Shown: positions 53,155-62,842, numbered from the stretch's first letter. The stretch is DNA of 64,000 bases from Archaeoglobus sp. JdFR-37 (GCA_002010215.1 MTMY01000047.1:62001-126000), one strand, 5' to 3'. Notes: generated by a model from the letters alone, not told the origin. Program-made: numbers and translations.

Positions 53155-53643
53155 ATGGGAGAAAAATTGGATAAGGTAGATAAGCTGGATGAACTGGATA
53201 TTAAGATACTTGTTGAACTCCAGGAGGATGCAAGGAAAAGTCTCAGGGAGATGGCAGAGAAGCTAGGGGTTGCTGAAGCAACTGTGTATAACAGGATAAA
53301 TAAGATGAGAAAGGCAGGGATTATTCAGAAGTTCATCCCTGTGATAGATTACTCAAGACTTGGCTACGACCTTATAGCCGTCATTGGGATAACGGCTGAA
53401 GGTGGGCACCTCATAGAGATTGAGGAACACCTTGCAGAGGAGCCGAATGTCACAGCTGTTTATGATGTAACAGGGGAGTTTGATGTGATAACTGTTGCGA
53501 AATTCAAGGACAGACAGAGCCTCAACGCTTTCGTTAAGCGAATAGCCAGTCTTGAGCACGTAAAAAAGACCTACACAATGCTGGTTCTGAATGTGGTTAA
53601 GGAAACTCACGCCATTGACCTTGAAAAACTTTTGGGAGATTAA
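53155..53643 (+). CDS. Lrp/AsnC-family transcriptional regulator
   Basis: 162 residues. Residues about 10-60 hold the helix-turn-helix (LDELDIKILVELQEDARKSL, LGVAEATVYNRINKMRKAG) and about 70-150 the RAM ligand domain (VIGITAEGGHLIEIEEHL; GEFDVITVAKFKDRQSLNAF). It follows the symporter on the same strand and may control the paaK-symporter group. Effector unknown. Confidence 0.87.
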   Translation: MGEKLDKVDKLDELDIKILVELQEDARKSLREMAEKLGVAEATVYNRINKMRKAGIIQKFIPVIDYSRLGYDLIAVIGITAEGGHLIEIEEHLAEEPNVTAVYDVTGEFDVITVAKFKDRQSLNAFVKRIASLEHVKKTYTMLVLNVVKETHAIDLEKLLGD

Positions 53644-53681
53644 AAAGAATTGGGATTGTAGATTAAAGACATTAATGAACT

Positions 53682-54089
53682 TTAAAGAACTTTCTTTCTA
53701 CCCTCGCCAGGTTTCAGGGAGTACACCTCCTCTGGTGTAATGACGACTGCAGACTTTGGCCTCCTCCTCCCACCACTTTTTTCCTCTACGAATTTTTTAA
53801 TGGTGTCATAGTATTTGCCTTGATGGTGGACTTCAGCCCTGCCTTTCACCAGATATCCATCAAATCCGGTTTCCAAGCGCTTTGAAATAGCCACAGCAAC
53901 CACCGGATTCTCTTTGATGTTTTTCACAGTCTTTGCTATGAAATTGTTAGCAATGATGATCTTTCTGTCTATAACTTTCACAAAGCAGACGGGGGCAAGG
54001 TGTGGCCGATTGTTGGCGTCATTGGTGGCTATCCAGACCAGCCATGGAGCTGAACAATCATTTTCGAAAAACTTCAATACTTCTTTCAT
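53682..54089 (-). CDS. FMN-binding split-barrel (pyridoxamine-phosphate-oxidase-like) protein
   Basis: About 135 residues. APWLVWIATNDANNRPHLAPVC and KIIIANNFIAKTVKNIKENP by blocks are the flavin-binding split-barrel motifs, with VVAVAISKRLETGFDGYLVKG in the next strands. Probably a flavin-dependent reductase or oxidase of unknown substrate, not a true PdxH (too short). ATG 54089 is preferred to TTG 54095. Convergent to the Lrp gene. Confidence 0.75.
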   Translation of the reverse strand: MKEVLKFFENDCSAPWLVWIATNDANNRPHLAPVCFVKVIDRKIIIANNFIAKTVKNIKENPVVAVAISKRLETGFDGYLVKGRAEVHHQGKYYDTIKKFVEEKSGGRRRPKSAVVITPEEVYSLKPGEGRKKVL

Positions 54090-54260
54090 GCTCAAACTTA
54101 AATCCTCTTAATTTAGATTTTTTTGCTGGTCAAGAATGTTCTGCCAAGGATGTTGTATCTCCTCAGACTAGGATGGGTTCAAGTTAGATTTTGAGAAGAG
54201 ATAAATTTGGAACTTGGTAACTGAATGTAACTTAATGTATCGCCCTAAATACACCACTGC

Positions 54261-55001
54261 CTAAAGTCCGGTGGGCACTTCTATGAATTCGACATCAAGG
54301 CCGAGTTTATCTTCAACCACTCTCATCAGCGCCCTTATCCCGGGCGTTTCACTCCTGTAATGGCCCAGAAATATGACGTTGATGTTCCCTTCCTTTGCGA
54401 TATGGTAAGCAGAATGCTCTGCTTCCCCTGTCATCAGCAGATCCACCCTCTTCTCCACAGCCTCGGGCAGGGAAAATGCTCCTCGACCTGAAACTGCTGC
54501 CACCTTTCTCACGACATCATCACCGAATTTCAGGTAACCTGTCTCACCAAACTTCTCTTCTAGAGCTTCCAGTATTTCATCGAATTCCTTTTCAGCCTTT
54601 CCAGCATATCCAATAGCCTCGCTGCCATGATATCCGAAGGGCTCTTCAGGCTCGACTCCAACACTTCTAAGAATCATGGCGTTGTTTCCTATCTCTGGAT
54701 GGGCGTCCAGTGGGAGATGGGCCGTGTAAAGAGAAAGTTCGTTTTCCAGAAGGAACCGGAGCCTCTGCTGGATTATGCCTCTTACGCTGCTTATACTGCC
54801 CCAGATTATTCCGTGATGAGTTACCAGCATGTCAGCATCAGCCTCAACGGCCAGAAGAAATGCGTCCAGAGAAGCATCTACTGCAAAGGCCACCTTTTCA
54901 ACTTCCCTGCAACCCTCAACCTGAAGTCCGTTGCTTGCCTCTCTGAAAGCGGATATGTTCAGGTAGTCATCCAAAAATGACACGATCTCAAAAAGCTCCA
55001 T
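54261..55001 (-). CDS. NIF3-like dinuclear-metal protein
   Basis: 246 residues of the NIF3/GTP-cyclohydrolase-1-type-2 family: FREASNGLQVEGCREVEKVAFAVDA by blocks, DMLVTHHGIIWGS with the metal-binding His pair, LYTAHLPLDAHPEIGNNAM, and GHYRSETPGIRALMR near the C-terminus with another His and Glu. Forms a hexameric ring with two metals per subunit; the physiological reaction is not known. Confidence 0.88.
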   Translation of the reverse strand: MELFEIVSFLDDYLNISAFREASNGLQVEGCREVEKVAFAVDASLDAFLLAVEADADMLVTHHGIIWGSISSVRGIIQQRLRFLLENELSLYTAHLPLDAHPEIGNNAMILRSVGVEPEEPFGYHGSEAIGYAGKAEKEFDEILEALEEKFGETGYLKFGDDVVRKVAAVSGRGAFSLPEAVEKRVDLLMTGEAEHSAYHIAKEGNINVIFLGHYRSETPGIRALMRVVEDKLGLDVEFIEVPTGL

Positions 55002-55087
55002 GGATGCAATGGTAAAAATAGGGTTATAATTTTTGTGACTTGTTTTGCGATTTTTGTGGATGCATTTGTTGCGCCAATATCAATCTT

Positions 55088-55714
55088 TTACTTTATCCAG
55101 ACCCTCCGCCCTTCTTCGATGAAAATTATTCTTGCTCCATTTTTGCTGAGGATGTCTCCGCTTCTTTCGAGGTGTTTGGCGGAGAATATAGCGATAAGGG
55201 CATCGTTTATGTCATCTTGGTTCTTCATGGCTTCTTTACCCTTCTGAATAACCTTCAGGTAGAGGTCATCCAATAAATCATCCTTCTCTACAAGCTTTTC
55301 TCTTAGACTTTCTGTATTTCCCTCCAGAGCCTCGATAACAACATCAAACATTTCCAGCAGTGTTTTCTGCATGAGTCTCAGTTCATCCTCACCAATCCTC
55401 TTCTTTACTCTGAACTTTGCTATTTTATCTGCAAGATCTGTAATTCGCTCGTAGTTTGCTGACATCCTCATAATGCTGGCGACGAAGCGAAGATCCCTTG
55501 CAACAGGCTGGTATAAAGCGACGGCCATTAAGCAATCATTGTCCACGTCTGTATTGAGCACATCGGCTTCTTTCTCTATCTCCGAAACTGCCCTTCTTTT
55601 CTCCTCATCTCCATACATAGCATCGAGACACAGACTCATGGCATCCTTCGCCATTTCGTGAAGTTTGAGAATTTCATCCTTAATCTTGTCCAGTTTTAAA
55701 TCAAGAGCCTTCAT
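55088..55714 (-). CDS. phoU: Phosphate uptake regulator PhoU
   Basis: About 208 residues, two three-helix PhoU repeats. The metal-cluster signatures are EIEKEADVLNTDVDNDCL and ANYERITDLADKIAKF, with ERSGDILSKNGARI as the second-repeat equivalent. Restrains the Pst transporter when phosphate is plentiful. ATG 55714 is preferred because AGGAGG lies about 8 nt upstream; the frame is open 17 codons earlier, inside the ArsC-like gene, which it overlaps by 14 bp. Confidence 0.9.
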   Translation of the reverse strand: MKALDLKLDKIKDEILKLHEMAKDAMSLCLDAMYGDEEKRRAVSEIEKEADVLNTDVDNDCLMAVALYQPVARDLRFVASIMRMSANYERITDLADKIAKFRVKKRIGEDELRLMQKTLLEMFDVVIEALEGNTESLREKLVEKDDLLDDLYLKVIQKGKEAMKNQDDINDALIAIFSAKHLERSGDILSKNGARIIFIEEGRRVWIK

Positions 55715-56165
55715 TTTCAGTCCTCCTTTTAGTTTCATCTTCAACAACTTCAATCTTATCCCCAATCATGTCCTCAACCATGCCCTCAATCCTCATTAAA
55801 AGCCCCTTAACTTTCAGCTCTATTTCATCAAAAACCCTCTCATAAACCTCTCCTGGCTTTCCCTTGGGGTCTTCCACATGCCACCTCTCAATGTTTGGAT
55901 GCTGGATGTTTACACAACTCGCCTCATCACAAACAGATATAACAAGATGGTAATCTTCCAGATGAAGGTCCTCAAGTTTGACAGGCTTCGCCTTTTTAAC
56001 TGTGTAACCTCTTCTCCTAATCACATCCAGCGCAACGAAATCGAGCTCTTTTGCAGCCTCAATGCCGGCACTCTCAGCTTTCCAATTCTTCGCGAGGTTG
56101 TTGAATATTGTTTCAGCCATCACACTTCTGCAGGTATTGTGAATGCACACAAAAAGTACTTTCAT
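55701..56165 (-). CDS. ArsC-type low-molecular-weight protein-tyrosine-phosphatase-fold protein
   Basis: 154 residues. The P-loop CIHNTCRS (C7-x5-R13) starts the protein, and Cys79 and Cys84 in SVCDEASCVNIQHP with WHVEDPKGKP fit the redox cysteines and Asp of thioredoxin-linked arsenate reductases. Lying between pstB and phoU, it either detoxifies arsenate that enters through Pst or acts as a phosphatase in phosphate signalling. The C-terminal 25 residues are charged and overlap phoU. Confidence 0.82.
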   Translation of the reverse strand: MKVLFVCIHNTCRSVMAETIFNNLAKNWKAESAGIEAAKELDFVALDVIRRRGYTVKKAKPVKLEDLHLEDYHLVISVCDEASCVNIQHPNIERWHVEDPKGKPGEVYERVFDEIELKVKGLLMRIEGMVEDMIGDKIEVVEDETKRRTENEGS

Positions 56166-56191
56166 CAGTACTCATCCTCTTTCATCTTCTT

Positions 56192-56956
56192 TCATCCTAT
56201 TCTCCCCGTCAGATATGCTTCCGTAAGCTCCTCCTTCGGATTCTCGAACACCTCTGCAGTTTTGCCGAACTCAACCAGCTCACCCATCCAGAAGAAGGCG
56301 ACATAATCGCTAACCCTCCCAGCCTGCTGAATATTGTGGGTGACGATGACCACTGTGTAATTCCCTTTGAGATCCACCAGCAAGTCCTCAATTTTCACGG
56401 CGGAGATTGGGTCTAGAGCTGAAGTGGGCTCGTCGAAGAGTATGACTTCGGGATTCGTGGCTATGGCTCTTGCGATGCAAAGCCTCTGCTGCTGACCTCC
56501 ACTGAGGCTCGTTCCCGGCATGTTAAGCTTGTCCTTCACCTCATCCCACAGTGCCGCCTTTTTCAGACTGTCTTCCACAACCCTGTCTAGGGCTTTTTTG
56601 TCTCGCACTCCATTGAGTTTTAGGCCTATGGCGACATTATCGTAAATGCTCATGGTGGGAAAGGGGTTGGGACGCTGGAAAACCATCCCGATTTTTCTCC
56701 TGACCTCCACGGGGTCCATATTGAAGACGCTCTTACCGTCAAGCAAGATCTCGCCTTCAATCTTTGCATCGCTTCTAAGCTCGTGGAGTCTGTTCAGGCA
56801 GCGAATAAATGTACTCTTACCGCATCCGCTGGGTCCGAGGATTGCAGTTATGGTATTCTTTTTAATGCTGAGATTGATATTTTTAAGGGCCTGAAAATCT
56901 CCATACCATGCGTTAAGATTTCTCACGACGATTTTATCTGTTGCATGACCTGCCAC
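56192..56956 (-). CDS. pstB: Phosphate ABC transporter ATP-binding protein
   Basis: 254 residues. Walker [20 protein letters not shown] near residue 36, Q-loop [18 protein letters not shown], signature [16 protein letters not shown], Walker [14 protein letters not shown] and [20 protein letters not shown]. Start GTG 56956 with GGAGGTGAG upstream. Energises the PstCA channel. Confidence 0.95.
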   Translation of the reverse strand: MAGHATDKIVVRNLNAWYGDFQALKNINLSIKKNTITAILGPSGCGKSTFIRCLNRLHELRSDAKIEGEILLDGKSVFNMDPVEVRRKIGMVFQRPNPFPTMSIYDNVAIGLKLNGVRDKKALDRVVEDSLKKAALWDEVKDKLNMPGTSLSGGQQQRLCIARAIATNPEVILFDEPTSALDPISAVKIEDLLVDLKGNYTVVIVTHNIQQAGRVSDYVAFFWMGELVEFGKTAEVFENPKEELTEAYLTGRIG

Positions 56957-56960
56957 GGAC

Positions 56961-57785
56961 TCACCTCCTCCTCAGTTTATATTTTGTTATCAAATTAATT
57001 GTCAGAACTGCAATCATCAGGACAAGCGAGGCACCCCAGGCCTTGCGATGCCAGTCAGGGTAAGGAGAGATAGCGTAAACGTAAATCATCAGGGGGAGAG
57101 CTGAAACCGGTTCCAGAATGCCTGTGGCGAAATTTGGATTGCCAAAGGCTGTGAAGAGCAGTGGGGCAGTCTCCCCCGATATTCTTGCTACTGTCAGAAG
57201 AACTCCTGACGCAATGGCTGGCATGGCTGTGCGGAGCACTATGCTGGTCACAACCCTCCAGTGCCTGATTCCCAGACTGAGACCAGCCTCTCTGATATCT
57301 GTGGGGACAAGCTTCAACGCTTCTTCCATGGTTTTAACCATCATGGGCACAGCTAAAACGCTGAGGGCAAAAGCTCCAGCTAGAGCTGAAAACCCGAATT
57401 TTGTAACCAAAAGGGTATAGGCGAAAACTCCTGCAACTATGCTGGGCGTGCCCATGAAGGTGTCATTTAGCAGTCTTATGAGGTCTCTCAACCTGCTTTC
57501 CGGGAATTCCGAAAGATATATGGCTGTTAGCAGAGCAGCCGGGACGCTGATAAGCATTGTAAGGGCTACAAGTATTGCTGTTCCCTGAATTGCATTTGCC
57601 ACCCCTCCGCCTTCCTCACCTGGGGGTTTGGGCAGAGAAGTGAAAAATTCTGGAGTTAGAGATTGGGCACCATTTATGAGGGTAGTGGCTATGATGTGCA
57701 GCAGCGGTATAGCGATAACCACCAGACTGAGGATGCTGTAAATTGTTAGAGCATTATCCTTCAGCCTTCTTGCTGCCATTTCCAC
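56961..57785 (-). CDS. pstA: Phosphate ABC transporter permease PstA
   Basis: 274 residues, six membrane helices, with the coupling loop [21 protein letters not shown] and [17 protein letters not shown] typical of PstA. Start GTG 57785 has GGAGG 8 nt upstream and overlaps pstC by 25 bp. Forms the channel with PstC. Confidence 0.93.
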   Translation of the reverse strand: MEMAARRLKDNALTIYSILSLVVIAIPLLHIIATTLINGAQSLTPEFFTSLPKPPGEEGGGVANAIQGTAILVALTMLISVPAALLTAIYLSEFPESRLRDLIRLLNDTFMGTPSIVAGVFAYTLLVTKFGFSALAGAFALSVLAVPMMVKTMEEALKLVPTDIREAGLSLGIRHWRVVTSIVLRTAMPAIASGVLLTVARISGETAPLLFTAFGNPNFATGILEPVSALPLMIYVYAISPYPDWHRKAWGASLVLMIAVLTINLITKYKLRRR

Positions 57786-58675
57786 ACTATCATCCTCCCT
57801 ACAAGGTTTACAGCAAGGGAAATCAGCAATAGCAGAAGGGCGATGCCGATGAGGGCTGAAAGATAAACATCTCCTGTCGCTTCTGTAAATTCATTGGCTA
57901 TGACTGCAGCCATTGTGTAACCAGGGTTGAGGATGGACGCTGAGATTGAAGGGGTATTTCCTATCACCATGGTTACAGCCATTGTTTCCCCAAGAGCTCT
58001 GCCGTAACCTAAAATCACTCCACCAAATATGCCCTGTCTGGCATAGGGTATACACACATGCCTGACAACTTCGTAGCGGGTGGCACCCAGGCTGTATAGA
58101 GCCTCTTTCAGGTCTTCAGGCACCATCAGCAGAGCTTCTCTGGCTATGGCTGCAACTATTGGAGTAACCATGAATGTGAGAACCAATATGGCAGTTAACA
58201 TGGAAAGGCCGCTGAGGGTTTTTCCTGAGAACAGTGGGATAAATGATAGGTGCTGAAGCAATGGCTGCAGATTGTCTCTCACAAAGGGTGCCAGAACAAA
58301 TATACCCCATAGCCCGATTATGACGCTGGGAATTGCAGCAATAAGCTCGATGATTGAAGAGATAATAACTCTCAAACTACTTGGAGCAATCTCTGAAAGG
58401 AATATGGCTATTCCGACGCCCAGAAAAGTTGATAAAAGGATTGCAAAGGTTGCTGTTAGTAAAGTACCGTATATAAATGGGAAAGCACCAAACAGCCCTT
58501 TCAGGGGGTCCCACACCATTCCGGTAATGAAACTCATCCCATCTTTCCATATTGGCACCGAGTTTGATAGAAGTTCGTAAAAAAGAAGGGTAAACATAAC
58601 GATGACGCTAAGAGATGAAAAAAATGCAAGAAGCCAGAAAACTCTATCGCCTCGCGCCCGTTTCATGCTCATCAC
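57761..58675 (-). CDS. pstC: Phosphate ABC transporter permease PstC
   Basis: 304 residues, six membrane helices. PEDLKEALYSLGATRYEVVRHV is the coupling loop and GYGRALGETMAVTMVIGN the PstC signature; GLWGIFVLAPFVRD is also typical. It begins about 16 bp after the pstS stop. Start GTG 58675 or ATG 58672. Confidence 0.93.
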   Translation of the reverse strand: MMSMKRARGDRVFWLLAFFSSLSVIVMFTLLFYELLSNSVPIWKDGMSFITGMVWDPLKGLFGAFPFIYGTLLTATFAILLSTFLGVGIAIFLSEIAPSSLRVIISSIIELIAAIPSVIIGLWGIFVLAPFVRDNLQPLLQHLSFIPLFSGKTLSGLSMLTAILVLTFMVTPIVAAIAREALLMVPEDLKEALYSLGATRYEVVRHVCIPYARQGIFGGVILGYGRALGETMAVTMVIGNTPSISASILNPGYTMAAVIANEFTEATGDVYLSALIGIALLLLLISLAVNLVGRMIVWKWQQEG

Positions 58676-58690
58676 GCAGTTTTTAACCTT

Positions 58691-59764
58691 TCACCATTTT
58701 ATCATGGATATTGTTTCAAGGTTTCGCTCCATCACTTCTTCCGGTAGAGGCACATAATGAAGTGCCTCAGCGTACTTCTGACCATCAGTAACCATCCACT
58801 TCAGAAACTCCACCAGCGCTTTTGCTTTCTGTTCCGGCATATAGTCAAGGTCTTTGTAAACCAGTATGTAGCTGAAGCTTGCTATTGGATAGGCATTCTC
58901 TCCATCAGCATTGACAATGCTCACACCGTACCAGCTCTCATCGCCTCTTGGCAATTTCCCTGCGGCGCTGGCTGCAGCCGCTGCAACTGTCCCAACGTTT
59001 GCATCAACAAAGTTCCCTGCTTTGTTCTTGAGTAGAGCGAAGCTCACATCGTTCTGAATAGCATAGGCCAGCTCAATATAGCCTATGCTGTAGGGATTCT
59101 GTTTTATGACTGCCGTCACACCTTCATTACCCTTTGCCTGAACACCTCTGTTTCCGATAGCTTCAGGGAAGCTGAAGACCTTCCCTCTCCCTACTTTTTC
59201 CTCCCACTCCTTGCTGACTGAAGAGAGGTAGTCTGTGAAGATAAAGGTAGTTCCACTTCCATCTGCTCTCTTCACTACTATTATCTCCTTATCTGGCAGT
59301 TCAATGTCTGGATTCAGTTCTGCAATCCTCCTGTCATTCCATCTGGTTATCTTGCCAAGGTATATATCTGCTAGGACTTCTCCACTCAGTTTCAACCTTC
59401 CCTCGATGGGGAGATTGTAGGCGATAACGACAGCACCAATAGTTTCGGGTATATGGAGGATTCCTTTAGCCTTCTCAAACTCTTCGGGTTTCATTGGAGC
59501 ATCACTGGCTCCAAAATCAACCGTTTTTGCTGTGATCTGTCTTATACCTCCACCGCTCCCTATACTCTGGTAATTTATGCTCACTTTTCCACCGGTGATT
59601 TTGTCGTACTCATCTGCCCACTTTGCTATGAGGGGGTAGGGGAAGGTAGCTCCGGCTCCGGTAATTGTTATCCTTTCGCCCTCTCCACCGCCAGCACATC
59701 CAGCGAAGAGGAGTGCAAGGCTAATCAATATTGCAATAGACGTCATTTTCATGCCTTTTTTCAT
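58691..59764 (-). CDS. pstS: Phosphate-binding lipoprotein PstS
   Basis: About 357 residues. Signal peptide with lipobox ALLFAGC, then the phosphate-binding loops TGAGATFPYPLIAKWADEY, NYQSIGSGGGIRQI, GASDAPM and VKRADGSGTTFIFTDYLS. High-affinity phosphate capture. ATG 59764 lies about 27 bp from the TATA element at 59783-59797, so probably leaderless. It faces the SpoVT-PhoU regulator gene. Confidence 0.94.
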   Translation of the reverse strand: MKKGMKMTSIAILISLALLFAGCAGGGEGERITITGAGATFPYPLIAKWADEYDKITGGKVSINYQSIGSGGGIRQITAKTVDFGASDAPMKPEEFEKAKGILHIPETIGAVVIAYNLPIEGRLKLSGEVLADIYLGKITRWNDRRIAELNPDIELPDKEIIVVKRADGSGTTFIFTDYLSSVSKEWEEKVGRGKVFSFPEAIGNRGVQAKGNEGVTAVIKQNPYSIGYIELAYAIQNDVSFALLKNKAGNFVDANVGTVAAAAASAAGKLPRGDESWYGVSIVNADGENAYPIASFSYILVYKDLDYMPEQKAKALVEFLKWMVTDGQKYAEALHYVPLPEEVMERNLETISMIKW

Positions 59765-59782
59765 GATTGGAAGTGACACTTG

Positions 59783-59834
59783 GTAGTATATTTAGTTAAC
59801 CCATATAGTACCGGTATAGTATATATGTATACTG
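59783..59834. promoter_or_regulatory. pstS promoter and repeated TAGTA elements
   Basis: The minus-strand TATA box of pstS (TAAATATACTAC at 59783-59797) is followed by TAGTACC at about 59806-59812, the perfect palindrome TACCGGTA at 59809-59816, TAGTATA at 59817-59823 and the inverted repeat AGTATA-TATG-TATACT. The cluster lies in the spacer between pstS and the SpoVT/AbrB-PhoU regulator and may be its operator. Confidence 0.4.
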
Positions 59835-60029
59835 ATGAAATAGATGGATATATATTCAGTTTGGAACTCATAGGTTTGCAAGAGCTTCGGGATTGGGAGA
59901 TGGCTTGTAGTTTTGAGTCCTTGAAAGTCCTTTTCGAGCAGTCAATCTGGAGCTGGAAATTAATATTGGTCAATATTGGTTTTATAAGTTTGGTAAGTAT
60001 TAAATAATGATTCCAAAGTAAGTGACTGT

Positions 60030-60983
60030 ATGCCTCTGGAACCAAGAAAGATTTTCATGAGTGGTGGAAGCAGCTACATAGTAACACTTCCGAAAAACTG
60101 GGTTGAAAAAAATGGTTTAAAAGCAGGAGACAGCATTCTGATGAATATTGGTAAGGAGAGTATAACTCTTCTCGCTGAAAAAACAGAGAGGAGGCTGAAG
60201 GAGGCGAAAATTAAAATTGATGGAGCGGCAGAGACTTTACTCAGGAGAATAATCTCTTACTATCTAGCAGGATACGAAAGCATTTTTGTGGAGATTAATG
60301 GGGAGCAGAGGAAGGCCTGCATGATGGCAACAGAAATGCTTGTAGGAGCGGAAATTCTTGAGGATTATGGGAATAAAATCAGAATAGAAGTATTTCTGAA
60401 TGAGTCTAGGTTTAAAACCAAAGATCTACTTGAGAAAATGGCAAACATCTGTATATCGATGCTTGAGGACTTTTCAAGAGTTGTGGCAGATTTCAATGCT
60501 GATCTCTGCTCCTCGATCCTCTCAAGAGAGAATGAAGTTGACAAGCTCTATTTTCTGATATTGAGGCAGCTAAAGACTGCCGTGAGATATCCGGATGTTG
60601 CGTCGAATCTCGAACTGACTAATCGGGAGATTCTGGGATTGAGGATAGTGATTAAAACTCTTGAGAGAGTTGCTGATCACGTCACATTGATGACTGAAAG
60701 CATAAGGGAACTCGGGAAATCAGTACCTCGAATCCATGATAATGCCTCAGATACTTTGGCTCTCTTCAAGGCTGCCATTAACTCTTACCAGAAGGGAGCT
60801 GCAGATATTGCTGACGAGATTTTCGTCATGTCAAATGATATAAAGGATAAAATCAGGGAGGTTGAGATAGATGGTGAAGTTTACGAGGCACTGAAATTGA
60901 AGACGATTCTCGATGGTCTCATAAGGATAGCAGGCTATTCGGAGGATATTGCAGAAATAACAATCAATCTCTCGGTTCAATAG
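60030..60983 (+). CDS. SpoVT/AbrB-PhoU fusion regulator of phosphate uptake
   Basis: 317 residues. Residues about 5-50 are a swapped-hairpin AbrB DNA-binding domain (RKIFMSGGSSYIVTLPKNWV, GLKAGDSILMNI); the rest are PhoU-like helical repeats (SRENEVDKLYFLILRQL; IKTLERVADHVTLMTESI; IRIAGYSEDIAEITINL). Such fusions replace PhoB/PhoR control in archaea (family inference). Divergent from pstSCAB, probably sensing Pst activity and repressing or activating it. Confidence 0.88.
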   Translation: MPLEPRKIFMSGGSSYIVTLPKNWVEKNGLKAGDSILMNIGKESITLLAEKTERRLKEAKIKIDGAAETLLRRIISYYLAGYESIFVEINGEQRKACMMATEMLVGAEILEDYGNKIRIEVFLNESRFKTKDLLEKMANICISMLEDFSRVVADFNADLCSSILSRENEVDKLYFLILRQLKTAVRYPDVASNLELTNREILGLRIVIKTLERVADHVTLMTESIRELGKSVPRIHDNASDTLALFKAAINSYQKGAADIADEIFVMSNDIKDKIREVEIDGEVYEALKLKTILDGLIRIAGYSEDIAEITINLSVQ

Positions 60984-61214
60984 GGGTTTGTGGGTTTTTT
61001 AACATTTTAGATTGCTTTATTTAAATATTATCCCGCCCACCTAGCTCCTCCCCCATCCCTAAGCTACATGCAGATTTTGATTCCAAGTTTTTTACAGAAT
61101 TCTGACTCCAGAAGCCTAACTGAAAGGAAGATAGTCAACTCCACGAATCCGCGACTTCTCACTCAAAAACGATGACCGCAAGTTTCATAAACAAAATGGC
61201 CAATGGCTACACGA

Positions 61215-61287
61215 AGCCCCGTGGGGTAGTGGTCAATCCTGCCGGACTCTGGATCCGGCGACCCCGGTTCGAATCCGGGCGGGGCTA
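61215..61287 (+). tRNA. tRNA-Gln (CTG anticodon)
   Basis: Full cloverleaf: acceptor AGCCCCG/CGGGGCT with the A1-T72 pair usual for archaeal tRNA-Gln, T8, anticodon stem CCGGA/TCCGG with loop CTCTGGA, T arm CCCGG-TTCGAAT-CCGGG, discriminator A. CCA is not encoded. Gene-free A/T-rich flanks of about 200 bp on each side; a TATA-like TTCATAAAC lies about 30 bp upstream. Confidence 0.93.
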
Positions 61288-61495
61288 TGGTTTGAATATA
61301 ATTCAAAAATCCTTCTTTAGTTTTATTTCACTTTAATCCCTACTTCAGCCATTTCAGTTGTCGTCTTTATTATTCTCAGCTCCTCCTCCGTCCCAGTTGT
61401 TTTACTAATACTGATTAAGACTGATTAAGTTAAATAAGTTAAACATGAAGTTCTGGGAAGAAAAAAGAAATTAATTGTTTTTCAAATCACACCCC

Positions 61496-62833
61496 TTAAA
61501 TCACACCCTTACTCTTCAACTCCTCCAGCCTGGCTTTTCCGTAGCCCAGCATTTCCTTGTAAATGTATTCGTTATCCGCTCCAACAGGTCTGCAAACCCA
61601 CTTTATCCTGCCAGGTGTTTTCTCGTGCTTTGCAACCACTCCCTGAACCACTACCTCTCCATAATCTGGATCTCTAATCTTCCTGAGCCCCCCTCTGAGC
61701 CACCAATTTTCCTGTTCGAAGGTCTGCTTTGGTGTCCACACCTCTCCAGCAACGCATGTACCCTCTCCTTTGTAGTCTAGCGTAGCCTGAATAATCTCCT
61801 GCTGGGTTCTTTCTGATGTCCACTTCTCTATTTCATGAAGAACAACAGGCCAGTTCTCTGGAGTGAGCCTCTCCTTTATGGTTGGATACTTCTCTCTGAG
61901 ATCCGGGCGACCTATAATTTCCGTCAGGGCGTAGAAGTTCACATCGCTGAATCCTGCCATAAATGCCATCCCATCCTTTGCCTTAACCAAAGTATATACA
62001 AAGACTGCCGGATCGAAGTTTGCTACCCTGTTTATGACCTTCTTCTTGGCATGGTAATACTGCACGTAGTAGTTCGTTACCTTCGCCATCGCCTCGGGCT
62101 CTGAAACATCAATAAACTGCCCCTCTCCCGTGAATCTCTTCCAGTACAAAGCCACCATAATTCCGAAGGCAGCAAAACCTCCGCCGACATACCAGCCCAG
62201 CCACGGGCCAAGCTTTGTGGGTACTCTCGCATGCTCTGGATACTCTTCATATTCCTCAGGGATGCCGGTTGTCCAGGCTATGCCTCCCATTGCCTGATTC
62301 ACAACATCGTAGTCTGGCCTGTTGCTCTTCGCCTTCGGCCCAAAGTGGCCGTAACTATATATTGCACAGTATATCAATCCGGGGTTTATTTTCTTAAGCT
62401 GTCTGTATCCTACTCCCAAGCTGTCCATGTAACCCGGCTTGTAGGTTTCAATGAGGACATCAGCCTTCTCAACCAGCTCTCTCAGAACTTCTCTGCCCTC
62501 TTCAGTCTCGAGATTCAGAGTTATGTGGTATTTATTTCTTCCCTCAACTATATAGGCCAGCCCAGTATCTTTCAGTTTCAGACCGAAGGGTGTCATTTTT
62601 CTGGATATGTCGCCACCTGGAGGCTCAATGCGTATTACCTTCGCTCCGTATTCTGCCAGCAGAGATGACGCATAAAGACCAGCAAAATTCCCATAACTCA
62701 AATCCAGCACCACTACGTCTTCTAACGCCTCAGGCTTTCTGCTGGCTTTAAAAGGATCGCAATGTTCTTTGGCCCACTCATCCCAAGGAACCTGATTTAC
62801 ATCTTTCACATCTTCAGCCATTTTATCACCCAT
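61496..62833 (-). CDS. Family III CoA-transferase (CaiB/BaiF)
   Basis: 445 residues. Family features: VVLDLSYGNFAGLYASSLLAEYG near the start, VIRIEPPGGDISRKM, YKPGYMDSLGVGYRQLKKINP, and RPDYDVVNQAMGGIAWTTG, whose Asp is in the catalytic position. These enzymes move CoA between carboxylic acids; pairs of them form the two subunits of benzylsuccinate-type CoA-transferases in anaerobic aromatic degraders. ATG 62833 has GAGGTGAT upstream; ATG 62821 has an almost identical site. It starts 10 bp after the other transferase gene. Confidence 0.88.
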   Translation of the reverse strand: MGDKMAEDVKDVNQVPWDEWAKEHCDPFKASRKPEALEDVVVLDLSYGNFAGLYASSLLAEYGAKVIRIEPPGGDISRKMTPFGLKLKDTGLAYIVEGRNKYHITLNLETEEGREVLRELVEKADVLIETYKPGYMDSLGVGYRQLKKINPGLIYCAIYSYGHFGPKAKSNRPDYDVVNQAMGGIAWTTGIPEEYEEYPEHARVPTKLGPWLGWYVGGGFAAFGIMVALYWKRFTGEGQFIDVSEPEAMAKVTNYYVQYYHAKKKVINRVANFDPAVFVYTLVKAKDGMAFMAGFSDVNFYALTEIIGRPDLREKYPTIKERLTPENWPVVLHEIEKWTSERTQQEIIQATLDYKGEGTCVAGEVWTPKQTFEQENWWLRGGLRKIRDPDYGEVVVQGVVAKHEKTPGRIKWVCRPVGADNEYIYKEMLGYGKARLEELKSKGVI

Positions 62834-62842
62834 TTTATCACC

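Noticed and set aside
53682..54089. Calling the split-barrel protein PdxH
   Set aside because: It is far shorter than PdxH and lacks its C-terminal dimer region, so only the fold family is supported.
61171..61330. Short plus-strand frame starting MTASFINKMANGYTKP
   Set aside because: It runs through tRNA-Gln; no ribosome-binding site.
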